This document shows, in pieces, positions 31,418 through 39,813 of a DNA stretch of 64,000 nucleotides. The stretch comes from Streptomyces lienomycini. GTDB lineage: Bacteria > Actinomycetota > Actinomycetes > Streptomycetales > Streptomycetaceae. A program made the position numbers and the translations under genes. The stretch lies in the NCBI RefSeq assembly GCF_027947595.1, contig NZ_CP116257.1:558001-622000 (forward strand), given 5' to 3'. Each line of letters begins with the position of its first letter. Position 1 is the stretch's first letter. The notes under the pieces are model-generated. The model saw only the letters and a program-made list of their open reading frames with translations, ran no database searches and was not told the DNA's origin.

Positions 31418-32706
31418 GCCCCCAGCAGGCTCTGGCCGCAGACCCGTACGACCTGGCCGTTGACGGCGCCGGAGGCCGGGTGCGCGAGCCAGGCGGTGGT
31501 CCGGGCGACGTCGACGGGCAGGCCGCCCTGGCCGAGGGAGTTCATGCGGCGGCCGGCCTCACGGATGAACAGCGGGACCGCCGCCGTCATCTTCGTCTCG
31601 ATGAAGCCCGGCGCCACCGCGTTCACCGTCACCCCGTGCGCGTCGCGCGCGCGGGGCGCGAGGGCACGGACCAGGCCGACGATGCCCGCCTTGCTCGCAC
31701 CGTAGTTGGTCTGTCCCGCGTTGCCCGCCAGCCCCGCGATGGAGGCGGTCGCCACGATCCGGCCGCCCCGGTTGACCGCGCCCGCCGCGAGCAGCGCGTC
31801 GGTGGTGCGCAGGACGCTCGCGAGGTTGACGTCGAGCACGGAACTCCAGCGTTCGGCGGGCATGTTGACCAGGCGCCGGTCGCGGGTGACGCCCGCGTTG
31901 TGGATGAGGACGTCGAGTCCGCCGGGCAGCGCGGCGGCGATGCGCTCACCCGCGTCCGGGGCCGTGATGTCGAGCGCGAGGGCGGTGCCCCCGAGGCGTT
32001 CGGCGGCCCGGCGTGCCTCGTCCTCGGCCTGCGGTACGTCCAGGACGACGACCTGGGCGCCCTGCCCGGCCAGTGTCTCGGCGACCGCCGCGCCGATGCC
32101 CCGTGCGGCGCCGGTGACCAGGGCGGTGCGCCCGGCCAGGGGCAGCGCCCAGTCGTCGGGTTCCGTGCCGCCGCCCGCGGCCCCGACCTCGATCACCTGG
32201 CCGCTGACGTAGGCGGAGGCGGGGGAGAGGAGGAAGCGCAGGGTGGACTCGGCGGCGCAGGGGTCGGTGAGGCGTACGAGGTTGACGGTCCTGCCGCGTC
32301 CGATCTCCTTGCCCAGCGAGCGGGTGAAGCCCTCCAACGCCTGCTGGACGGCGGCCTGGTGGTGGTCGGCCGGGTCGAGGGGGGCGCCGAGCACGACCAC
32401 GCGGCCGCTCGCCGCGACGGACCGTACGACGGGGTGCAGGGCGGCGTGCACCCCGGCGAGCGCGTCGACGTCCCGTACGCCGGTGGCGTCGAGGACGACG
32501 GCGGCGGGGCGGCCGTCCTCGTCCCGGGTGAGGCCCGTGCGGGCCAGGACGGGGGCGAGGCCGAGGTCCGTCTTGCCGGCGGTGAGGTGGAGCAGGCCCC
32601 CGTCGAGGGTGTCGCGCCGGAGTTCCGCGGGCTGCGGCAGGCCCAGCCGGCGGGTGAGGAAACGGCCGGGCGCGGTGCCGGTGAAGCTGAGATAGCGGTC
32701 GGCCAT
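31414..32706 (-). CDS. fabG4: High-molecular-weight 3-oxoacyl reductase, FabG4-like
   Basis: A 430-residue, two-domain SDR. The catalytic C-terminal half has TGAARGIGAAVAETLAGQG near residue 195, NAGVTRDRRLVNM near residue 266 and the Y-x-x-x-K of TNYGASKAGIVGL near residue 335; the N-terminal 170 residues form a second, cofactor-less Rossmann domain as in M. tuberculosis FabG4. The ATG at 32706 starts MADRYLSFTGTAPG, while the long upstream read-through is a shadow of the divergent thiolase gene. It overlaps the dehydratase gene and is divergent from the thiolase, with paired palindromes between them. Likely an NADH-dependent beta-ketoacyl-CoA reductase. Confidence 0.92.
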   Translation of the reverse strand: MADRYLSFTGTAPGRFLTRRLGLPQPAELRRDTLDGGLLHLTAGKTDLGLAPVLARTGLTRDEDGRPAAVVLDATGVRDVDALAGVHAALHPVVRSVAASGRVVVLGAPLDPADHHQAAVQQALEGFTRSLGKEIGRGRTVNLVRLTDPCAAESTLRFLLSPASAYVSGQVIEVGAAGGGTEPDDWALPLAGRTALVTGAARGIGAAVAETLAGQGAQVVVLDVPQAEDEARRAAERLGGTALALDITAPDAGERIAAALPGGLDVLIHNAGVTRDRRLVNMPAERWSSVLDVNLASVLRTTDALLAAGAVNRGGRIVATASIAGLAGNAGQTNYGASKAGIVGLVRALAPRARDAHGVTVNAVAPGFIETKMTAAVPLFIREAGRRMNSLGQGGLPVDVARTTAWLAHPASGAVNGQVVRVCGQSLLGA

Positions 32707-32733
32707 GTCTGTCTCCCAGGCGGCTGATGGGGG

Positions 32734-32766
32734 TCCCCCCGCGCGAGCGTGTTCGAGCGTGGGGGA
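32734..32766. repeat. Streptomyces-type C/G-run hairpin element
   Basis: A TCCCCCC run, a GAGCGTG/CGAGCGT centre and a GGGGGA run form a hairpin. Elements of this design (C-run, CTCGAGCG-like centre, G-run) are widespread between Streptomyces genes. A related copy lies in front of nuoA at 48277-48314. Confidence 0.6.
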
Positions 32767-32809
32767 GTGTCCAGAGGCCGGCGGTCGTGCCCGCGACGCC
32801 CACAACTGC

Positions 32810-32838
32810 TTACTCTGGAGTAAGGTTACCGGAGGTAA
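32810..32838. promoter_or_regulatory. Tandem TTAC/GTAA palindromes, candidate operator for fabG4 and fadA2
   Basis: TTACTC-TG-GAGTAA (32810-32823) and TTACC-GGA-GGTAA (32826-32838) are two adjacent perfect palindromes in the divergent promoter region. The unit CTTACTCTGGAGTAAG extends to a 7-bp arm. The second ends 30 nt before the thiolase start. A related 14-mer stands upstream of the acyl-CoA ligase gene at 34157-34170. Confidence 0.7.
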
Positions 32839-32868
32839 TCCTATGTCACGGGTGAGGAGCAGGTCGAG

Positions 32869-34155
32869 ATGAGCCCTCTGGCACCGCGGCCCACGCGCCG
32901 CGTAGCGGTCCTCGGCGGCACGCGCGTCCCCTTCGCCCGTTCCGACGGGCCGTACGCCACCGCCTCCAACCAGGAGATGCTCACCGCGGCCCTCGACGGC
33001 CTGGTCGAGCGGTACGGACTCCAGGAGCCCGGCGCGGTCGGCGAGTTCGTGGCCGGGGCGGTGCTCAAGCACAGCCGTGACTTCAACCTCGCCCGCGAGA
33101 CGGTCCTCGGCTCGGCCCTCGACCCGCGCACCCCCGCCTACGACGTCCAGCAGGCCTGCGGCACCGGACTCCAGGCCGTGATCGCCGCCGCCAACAAGAT
33201 CGCCCTCGGCCAGACCGAGTCGGCGGTCGCGGGCGGCGCGGACACGGCGAGCGACGCCCCGCTCGGCGTCAACGACCGCCTGCGCCGCATCCTCCTGGAG
33301 GCCCGCCGGGCCAAGAGCCTCGGCGGACGGGCGAAGGCCCTGGCCGGAATCCGCCCGGGGCACCTCGTCCCCGACATCCCCCGCAACGCCGAACCGCGCA
33401 CCGGCCTCTCGATGGGCGAGCACGCCGCGGTGACCGCACGCGCCTGGGGCATCCCCCGCGAAGAACAGGACGCGTTGGCCGCCACGAGCCATCAGCGGCT
33501 GGCGGCGGCGTACGAACGCGGCCTCTTCCGGGACCTGGTGGTCCCCTTCAGGGGCCTGGACCGCGACCAGAACCTGCGCCCCGGCTCGACGGTCGGGAAA
33601 CTCGCCGCGCTGAAGCCGGTGTTCGGCCTCGACGCACCCGGCCCCACCATGACGGCGGGCAACTCCACGCCCCTGACGGACGGCGCCGCGACGGTCCTGC
33701 TGGCGAGCGAGGAGTGGGCCCGGGCGCGAGGCGTCGAACCCCTCGCGTACCTCACGGCGTACGAGACGGCGGCCGTGGACTTCGCCGGCGGGGACGTGGC
33801 CGGCGGCGAGGACGGGCTGCTGATGGCCCCGGCGTACGCGGTGCCGCGGATGCTGGAGCGGGCCGGGCTGGGGATCGGGGACTTCGACCTCGTCGAGATC
33901 CACGAGGCGTTCGCCTCCCAGGTCCTGGCCACGCTGGCCGCCTGGGAGAAGCGCGGCCTGGCCCCGGTGGACCGGTCCCGCCTGAACGTGGCAGGCTCCT
34001 CCCTCGCCACCGGCCATCCCTTCGCCGCCACCGGCGCCCGCATCGTGGCGACCCTGGCCACGCTGCTCGCCGAGCGGGAGGGACCGGGGCGCGGGCTGAT
34101 CTCCGTCTGCGCGGCGGGCGGGCAGGGCGTCACGGCGATACTGGAACGAACGTGA
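32869..34155 (+). CDS. fadA2: Acetyl-CoA C-acyltransferase (thiolase), FadA2-like
   Basis: A 428-residue thiolase. The nucleophilic cysteine is in YDVQQACGTGLQAV near residue 97, the NEAF-equivalent is EIHEAFASQV near residue 346, the histidine motif is NVAGSSLATGHPFAATGARI near residue 374, and the second catalytic Cys is in SVCAAGGQG near residue 414. All are intact, so it is probably active in beta-oxidation or acyl-CoA condensation. The gene is divergent from fabG4, and the relative order of fadA2, fabG4 and htdX matches Mycobacterium. The ATG follows a GAGGAGCAGG-type site. Confidence 0.92.
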   Translation: MSPLAPRPTRRVAVLGGTRVPFARSDGPYATASNQEMLTAALDGLVERYGLQEPGAVGEFVAGAVLKHSRDFNLARETVLGSALDPRTPAYDVQQACGTGLQAVIAAANKIALGQTESAVAGGADTASDAPLGVNDRLRRILLEARRAKSLGGRAKALAGIRPGHLVPDIPRNAEPRTGLSMGEHAAVTARAWGIPREEQDALAATSHQRLAAAYERGLFRDLVVPFRGLDRDQNLRPGSTVGKLAALKPVFGLDAPGPTMTAGNSTPLTDGAATVLLASEEWARARGVEPLAYLTAYETAAVDFAGGDVAGGEDGLLMAPAYAVPRMLERAGLGIGDFDLVEIHEAFASQVLATLAAWEKRGLAPVDRSRLNVAGSSLATGHPFAATGARIVATLATLLAEREGPGRGLISVCAAGGQGVTAILERT

Positions 34156-34156
34156 C

Positions 34157-34170
34157 GTACCTTCAGGTAA
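34157..34170. promoter_or_regulatory. TTAC-N6-GTAA-like site upstream of the acyl-CoA ligase gene
   Basis: GTACCTTCAGGTAA fits the TTAC-N6-GTAA pattern of the site at 32810-32823 with one change. It starts two bases after the thiolase stop, about 210 nt before the ligase start, and could cover the ligase promoter. Confidence 0.5.
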
Positions 34171-34378
34171 CTCCCAGGACTGCACACTTCCGGCGCGGGA
34201 CCGACCCCGAACACGCACCAACCCCCCACGTGGGCGCCGTACGATCCCGGAACTGACCGTCGGCAGCCCCTGTCCGCGGAACCGGCGATGAACGCCTCGG
34301 CGCGCGAGGCACGTACGTCATGCAGCAGAGCAGCGACAGCAGACGCAGGGTCTTTGCCGCACGTCCCAGGAGCCGCCC

Positions 34379-36307
34379 GTGTCCACCCCCCTTCCCTCCT
34401 TCGCCGCGTCCGCCGCCTACGCCGACTCGCCCGGCCCCACCCTGGTGGCGCCCGAGACGCGGATGCTGGACGGGACCGTACGGGAGGCGTACGTACCGCC
34501 GTTCGCGCCCCCGGTGCGCCGCGGCTCGCTCGCCGACCTGCCGTTCGACAACGCGGCGGCGGTCCCGGGCCAGGTCGTCCTCAGCCGCAGGTCGCCGGAC
34601 GGAGACTGGTCCGACGTGACGGCGGCCGAGTTCGCCGGGCAGGTGCGGGCGGTGGCCAAGGGCATGATCGCCGAGGGTCTGCTGCCGGGCGACCGCATCG
34701 CGATCATGGCGCGGACGACGTACGAGTGGACGCTGCTGGACTTCGCCGCGTGGGCGGCGGGACTGGTCACCGTCCCGGTCTACCCCACCTCATCGCTCTT
34801 CCAGACCCGCTGGATCCTCCAGGACTCCGGCGCCGTCACCCTGGTCACCGAGACCACCGCGCAGGCCGCCGCCCTCGGCCCCGAACTGGACCGCATACCC
34901 GACCTCGCCCACCTGTGGGTCATGGAGAAGGGACACGTGGAGCGGCTGGCCGAGCTGGGCGCGCGGGTGCCCGACGCGGAGGTGGAGGTGCGCCGCGGCA
35001 TGCTCGGCCCGAGCACCCTGGCCACCCTGATCTACACCTCCGGCACCACCGGCCGCCCCAAGGGCTGCGTGCTCACCCACGGCAACTTCTTCGCCGAGGT
35101 CGACAACGCGATCGAGCTGCTCTACCCGGTCTTCAAGGCGGAGACCGGCGAGGAGCCCTCGATCCTGCTCTTCCTCCCCATGTCGCACGTCTTCGGCCGC
35201 ATGGTCGCCGTGGCCTGCGTCCGCGCCAGGGTCCGCCTCGGCCACGCGCCGAGCCTGAAGCCCCAGGACCTGCTCCCGGACCTGGCCGCCTTCCGCCCGA
35301 CCTGCCTGCTGACCATCCCGTACATGCTGGAGAAGGTCTTCAACACCGCCCGCGCCAAGGCCGAGTCCGGCGGCCGGGCCCCGGCCTTCGACCGCGCCGT
35401 CTCGGTGGCGGTGCGCTACGGCGAGGCCAAGGAGGCCCGCCAGACCGGCACCGGCGGCGGCCCCGGCCGGGGCCTGAAGACGGCCCGCTCCTTCTACGAC
35501 CCGCTGGTCTACCGGAAGATCCGGGCCGCCATGGGCGGCCGGGTCAAGTACGCCATCTGCGGCGGCTCCCCGCTCGGCCGCCGCCTGGCCGCCTTCTACG
35601 CCGGAGCGGGCATCGAGATCTTCGAGGGCTACGGCCTCACCGAGACCACGGCCGCGGCCACCGTCACGCCCCCGCTCAAGCCGCGCCTGGGCACGGTCGG
35701 CTGGCCGCTGCCCGGCACCCGCATCCGGATCGCCGCCGACGGCGAGGTCCTCGTCGCCGGCGACCAGGTCCTGCACGGCTACTGGGACCCGCAGGCCGGC
35801 GGCGTCGTCCAGGCCGCCCCCGAGGGCTGGTTCGCCACCGGGGACATCGGCAGCCTGGACGACGAGGGCTACCTGACGATCACCGGCCGCAAGAAGGAGC
35901 TGCTGATCACCGCGGGCGGCAAGAGCGTCGCCCCGGCCCCGCTGGAGAACTGGCTGCGCTCCCACCCCCTGATCTCCCAGTGCATCGTCCTGGGCGACCG
36001 CCGCCCCTACGTCTGTGCCCTCTTCACCCTCGACGCCGACGGCCTCACCCACTGGCGCCGCATGAACGGCAAGCACCCGGTGCCCCCCGAGCTGCTGACC
36101 GACGACGAGGAGGTCCACGCGGTGCTCCAACGCGCCGTCGACGAGGCCAACAAGCTGGTCTCCCGCCCGGAGTCCATCCGCCGCTTCGCCGTCCTGCCCA
36201 GGGACTTCACCGAGTGGGAGGGCCATCTGACCCCCTCGATGAAACTGCGGCGCGAGGTGATCATGCGGGACTTCGCGGGGGCGGTGGAGGGCCTGTACGA
36301 GACGTAG
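34379..36307 (+). CDS. fadD: Long-chain fatty acyl-CoA synthetase (AMP-binding)
   Basis: The 642-residue cytosolic enzyme activates long-chain fatty acids through acyl-adenylates. It has the P-loop-like motif TLIYTSGTTGRPKGCVLTHGNF near residue 216, the motif EGYGLTETTAAATV near residue 418, the GWFATGDIGSLDDEGYLTITGRKKELLI hinge region near residue 490, and GKSVAPAPLENWLRSHPLI after it. This is the AMP-forming long-chain ACSL group. The GTG start follows AGGAG at six bases. It closes the lipid locus; a role in feeding acyl-CoA to FadA2/FabG4 is inferred from position and the shared operator pattern. Confidence 0.92.
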   Translation: MSTPLPSFAASAAYADSPGPTLVAPETRMLDGTVREAYVPPFAPPVRRGSLADLPFDNAAAVPGQVVLSRRSPDGDWSDVTAAEFAGQVRAVAKGMIAEGLLPGDRIAIMARTTYEWTLLDFAAWAAGLVTVPVYPTSSLFQTRWILQDSGAVTLVTETTAQAAALGPELDRIPDLAHLWVMEKGHVERLAELGARVPDAEVEVRRGMLGPSTLATLIYTSGTTGRPKGCVLTHGNFFAEVDNAIELLYPVFKAETGEEPSILLFLPMSHVFGRMVAVACVRARVRLGHAPSLKPQDLLPDLAAFRPTCLLTIPYMLEKVFNTARAKAESGGRAPAFDRAVSVAVRYGEAKEARQTGTGGGPGRGLKTARSFYDPLVYRKIRAAMGGRVKYAICGGSPLGRRLAAFYAGAGIEIFEGYGLTETTAAATVTPPLKPRLGTVGWPLPGTRIRIAADGEVLVAGDQVLHGYWDPQAGGVVQAAPEGWFATGDIGSLDDEGYLTITGRKKELLITAGGKSVAPAPLENWLRSHPLISQCIVLGDRRPYVCALFTLDADGLTHWRRMNGKHPVPPELLTDDEEVHAVLQRAVDEANKLVSRPESIRRFAVLPRDFTEWEGHLTPSMKLRREVIMRDFAGAVEGLYET

Positions 36308-36333
36308 GGCGTACGGGGAGACGCGGGGGCGGC

Positions 36334-37005
36334 TCAGCGGCGGGCGATGAGGAACGCCTGCGGGACCCGGGCGACGGTGGTCCCCTCGGTGATCCGCACC
36401 GTCCGGGACAGCACCGTGAACCCGGCGTGCTCCAGCAGCTCCGCCATCGGCTCCGGGCGCCGCCGTTCGAAGTCCAGGGCGACCGGGTGGCCCCACGGGC
36501 GGTCGTGGTGGTTGGGCTCGTCACCGACCTGGAACCCGAGCAGCAGGTGCCCGCCCGGGGCCAGTACGCGCCGCACCTCGCCGAAGAGGTCCGGCAGCCG
36601 CTCCCACGGCGTGTGGATCGACGAGTACCAGGAGACCGCCCCCGCGAGCGCGCCGTCGGGCAGGTCCAGCTCCAGCATGGACCCCTGCTCGAAGCGCAGC
36701 CCCGGGTTCTCGCGACGCGCGATCGCGAGCATGGACGCGGAGAGGTCGAGGCCGAAGACCCGCAGGCCCAGCGAGGCCAGGTGCGCGGTGACCCGGCCGG
36801 GCCCGCAGCCGAGGTCGGCCACCTGCCCCTCGGGCCCCACCAGCTCGGCGAAGGCGCCCATCAGCGCCCGGTCCAGCGGGGCGTCGTCGAGCACGGTGCG
36901 GAAGCGGGCGTGGTAGTCCTCGGCGACGGCGTCGTAGAAGGTCCGGGTGGTGGCCACGAAGGCGGGATCGGTGCGGGTGTCGTCGGTGCGGGGCGCGTCA
37001 GTCAT
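36334..37005 (-). CDS. Class I SAM-dependent methyltransferase
   Basis: A 223-residue cytosolic methyltransferase with motif I VADLGCGPGRVTAHLASLG near residue 63, the acidic strand FGLDLSASMLAIAR near residue 83, the LVSWYSSIHT-like motif IV region near residue 120, and VLAPGGHLLLGFQ near residue 145. The N-terminal AEDYHARFR helix is typical of UbiE-like methyltransferases. It is convergent with the ligase gene (26 nt apart) and in the same direction as the cold-shock gene. Substrate unknown. Confidence 0.85.
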   Translation of the reverse strand: MTDAPRTDDTRTDPAFVATTRTFYDAVAEDYHARFRTVLDDAPLDRALMGAFAELVGPEGQVADLGCGPGRVTAHLASLGLRVFGLDLSASMLAIARRENPGLRFEQGSMLELDLPDGALAGAVSWYSSIHTPWERLPDLFGEVRRVLAPGGHLLLGFQVGDEPNHHDRPWGHPVALDFERRRPEPMAELLEHAGFTVLSRTVRITEGTTVARVPQAFLIARR

Positions 37006-37049
37006 GGCGGGACCCTAGCGGCGGCCACCGACAGTCGGCCGAAAAGGGC

Positions 37050-37084
37050 AGGAGCCCCGTCGCCGACACCGGCGCGGGGCTCCT
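37050..37084 (-). terminator. Terminator after the cold-shock gene
   Basis: Arms AGGAGCCCCG (37050-37059) and CGGGGCTCCT (37075-37084) with an inner CGCCG/CGGCG pair form a 15-bp stem with one bulge and a four-base loop. It lies 16 nt past the cold-shock stop. Confidence 0.8.
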
Positions 37085-37100
37085 TGGGTACTGCTGTCAA

Positions 37101-37304
37101 TCAGACAGGAGTGACATTCTCCGCCTGCGGGCCCTTGGGGCCCTGCGTGACGTCGAAGGACACCTGCTGGTTCTCCTCGAGGGAGCGGAAACCGCTCGCG
37201 TTGATCGCGGAGTAGTGGACGAAGACGTCGGGGCCGCCGCCTTCCTGGGCGATGAATCCAAAGCCCTTTTCGGCGTTGAACCACTTCACGGTTCCGGTAG
37301 CCAT
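37101..37304 (-). CDS. Cold-shock domain protein
   Basis: A 67-residue single-domain OB-fold RNA chaperone. RNP1 is KGFGFI at residues 14-19 and RNP2 is VFVHY near residue 27, with the terminal NVTPV-type strand. Length and motifs are standard for CspA-like proteins, which bind single-stranded RNA. The ATG is preceded by AAGGAGGGCTT, a very strong Shine-Dalgarno site. A long 5' untranslated region (about 150 nt) with a hairpin precedes it, as in other csp genes. Confidence 0.95.
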   Translation of the reverse strand: MATGTVKWFNAEKGFGFIAQEGGGPDVFVHYSAINASGFRSLEENQQVSFDVTQGPKGPQAENVTPV

Positions 37305-37398
37305 AAGCCCTCCTTGGGCCCAAAGGGTTGCCCTGCTCCAGAACCAGCAAGTGTGAAGACTGGAATTCTGCACAACTGCATATGTCTGAGAACGACGA

Positions 37399-37491
37399 GA
37401 GCCCGCGGTCACATGCTCCGCAGGCTCTGTACTGCAAGGGAAACCAAACTGCAACTTGCTGTGAGCCTAGCACGCAGGCCCCCGAGCGCAA
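37399..37491 (-). promoter_or_regulatory. Cold-shock promoter and structured 5' leader
   Basis: On the minus strand TTGCGC (37486-37491) and TAGGCT (37464-37469) are 16 bp apart, giving a start near 37457 and a leader of about 150 nt. Within it GAGCCTGCGG and CCGCGGGCTC (37418-37427 and 37399-37408) form a near-perfect hairpin, which could act in cold-dependent mRNA stability or translation. The rest of the interval 37305-37595 holds this leader and the mqnA promoter. Confidence 0.6.
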
Positions 37492-37583
37492 CAGAGGTCA
37501 AGATCACTTCACCCGGACGTTTGAACACCTGCGCCGTTCGGCTGACGCCGGGGGTCGGCGAGGGGCGGATGCGGGGGGAGGGC

Positions 37584-38444
<861 letters not shown>

Positions 38445-38855
38445 TCCGCACGGCGGCGGCCCACTACCCTGCCGGCAGGTGCCGGCGTACGGGGGGAGGG
38501 ACGCCCGAGCGGGCGCCGAGCGGTTCGGTGAGCGGGGTGCCGAGAGGGGTGCCGGGCGGGGCGCCGGCTCCTCGCCCGGCAGGCTCGCCCTCTGCGTCGC
38601 GCACGTTCACACCGGTCGGCGACGACCTCGACTAGGCCTCGCGGAGCGAGCGGGCGGGCGCCCCGAGGCACGGCTGTCGAAGGTCGGGCAGCCGGGCGGG
38701 CGCCGTGCGGCGGACCGGGGGGACAGGGCCGCCGCCATACTGGAGCCGTCGGCTTCCCCCTGCGGACCGCCGACGCCGAGAGTGCGGCGGTGTTCGGGCA
38801 GCTCGTCGAATCGTGTCCGGACGCCCCCGGGCCAAGGAGATCTGGAGGGGAACCG
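38445..38855. other. Intergenic interval after mqnA
   Basis: About 410 nt with no gene that I can support. A purine-rich GGAGATCTGGAGGGG stretch at its end is a strong ribosome binding site for the short ORF that follows, and CATACT at 38736-38741 may be a -10 element. The interval is rich in GAGCGGG-type runs. Confidence 0.5.
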
Positions 38856-38951
38856 ATGTCGGAGATCCGCTGCTTCTTCACCAATCCGGTGGCCGAGAAG
38901 GTCCGCGAGGAAGGCCGCGAGGAGGACTTGATCCGGGAAGGGCAGGGCTGA
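38856..38951 (+). CDS. Possible 31-residue small protein
   Basis: An ATG is preceded by GGAGGGG with good spacing. The 31 residues begin MSEIRCFFTNPVAEKVR and continue as an acidic/basic helix ending in GQG. The VREEGREE pattern resembles the start of longer Streptomyces proteins with charged C-terminal helices, so it may be a fragment of one. It stops 13 nt before the GTG of the prepilin peptidase gene and could be a leader for it. No homology can be verified. Confidence 0.35.
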   Translation: MSEIRCFFTNPVAEKVREEGREEDLIREGQG

Positions 38952-38964
38952 TCCCGGCGGCCGG

Positions 38965-39735
38965 GTGGACCTCCTGATGGACATCGACCTCCTTGTCGTC
39001 CTCGTCGCCGCGTTCTGGGGCGCGGCGGTGGGGACCCTGCTGCCCCGCGCGGCCTACCGGTTCTCCGCCCCGTCGGGAGAGGCGTGGCGGGAGAGGTGTC
39101 CGGGCGGCGGGCACCCCGTCCGGGGCTGGCTCGGCCGCGCGCGATGCGCACCCTGCGGGGCGGGCGAGGGGAACGAGGCCGGTGCGGTCTTCTACGGACC
39201 CCGGGCCGCCGCGCTCGCCACCCTCACCGCGCTGGTCTGCGCCGCCCTCGCCGCCGCCACCGGGACCCGGCCCGAGCTGGCCGTCTGGCTGCTGCTCGCG
39301 CCGGTCGGAGTGCTGCTGGCCGTCGTCGACCTGAGGGTGCGGCGGCTGCCCGACCCGCTCACCCTCCCGCTCGCCGGCGCCGCGCTCGCCCTGCTCGGCC
39401 TCACCGCGCTGGTGCCCGAGCACGCCGGGGAGTGGACCACCGCCCTGCTGGGCGCCCTCGCCCTCGGCGCCGGCTACCTCGCGCTGTACCTCATCAACCC
39501 GGCCGGCATGGGCTTCGGCGACGTGAAGCTGGCCCTGACCGCCGGTGCCGTCCTCGGCTGGTACGGCTGGCCCACCCTGATGCTGGGCACCTTCGCCGGT
39601 TTCCTGCTGGGGGCGCTCTACGGCGGAGCCCTCCTCGTCGCCCGGCGCGCGGACCGCAGGACGGCCATCCCGTTCGGGCCGTTCCTGATCGCGGGCGCCC
39701 TTCTCGGCGTCCTGGCCGGGGCGTACGCGGCCTGA
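38965..39735 (+). CDS. A24-family prepilin peptidase
   Basis: A 256-residue integral membrane aspartic protease with about seven helices. The two catalytic aspartates are in VVDLRVRRLPDPLTLPL near residue 117 and in the GxGD-type GFGDVKLALTAG motif near residue 182, both intact. The N-terminal zinc/methylase region is reduced: CPGGGHPVRGWLGRARCAPCG keeps three cysteines in a nonstandard layout, so the methyltransferase activity is doubtful. It would process type IV pilin-like or Flp-type prepilins, but no pilin or assembly gene is near. The GTG lies 13 nt after the small ORF. It is placed between mqnA and mqnC. Confidence 0.9.
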   Translation: MDLLMDIDLLVVLVAAFWGAAVGTLLPRAAYRFSAPSGEAWRERCPGGGHPVRGWLGRARCAPCGAGEGNEAGAVFYGPRAAALATLTALVCAALAAATGTRPELAVWLLLAPVGVLLAVVDLRVRRLPDPLTLPLAGAALALLGLTALVPEHAGEWTTALLGALALGAGYLALYLINPAGMGFGDVKLALTAGAVLGWYGWPTLMLGTFAGFLLGALYGGALLVARRADRRTAIPFGPFLIAGALLGVLAGAYAA

Positions 39736-39813
39736 GCACGAGCGGGCAAAACGCCTGGCGTACGCTGGGCAGGTCTGTCCACAACCCTTACGAACCTTGC
39801 GAAAGGGACGCCG

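Noticed and set aside
32707-34221. N-terminal extension of the FabG4 frame to 34221
   Set aside because: The extra part is antisense to fadA2; FabG4 similarity begins at the ATG at 32706.
29793-36307. Lipid locus as a secondary-metabolite gene cluster
   Set aside because: The genes are single-function fatty acid enzymes with a mycobacterial-like arrangement; no synthase, carrier protein or resistance gene is present.
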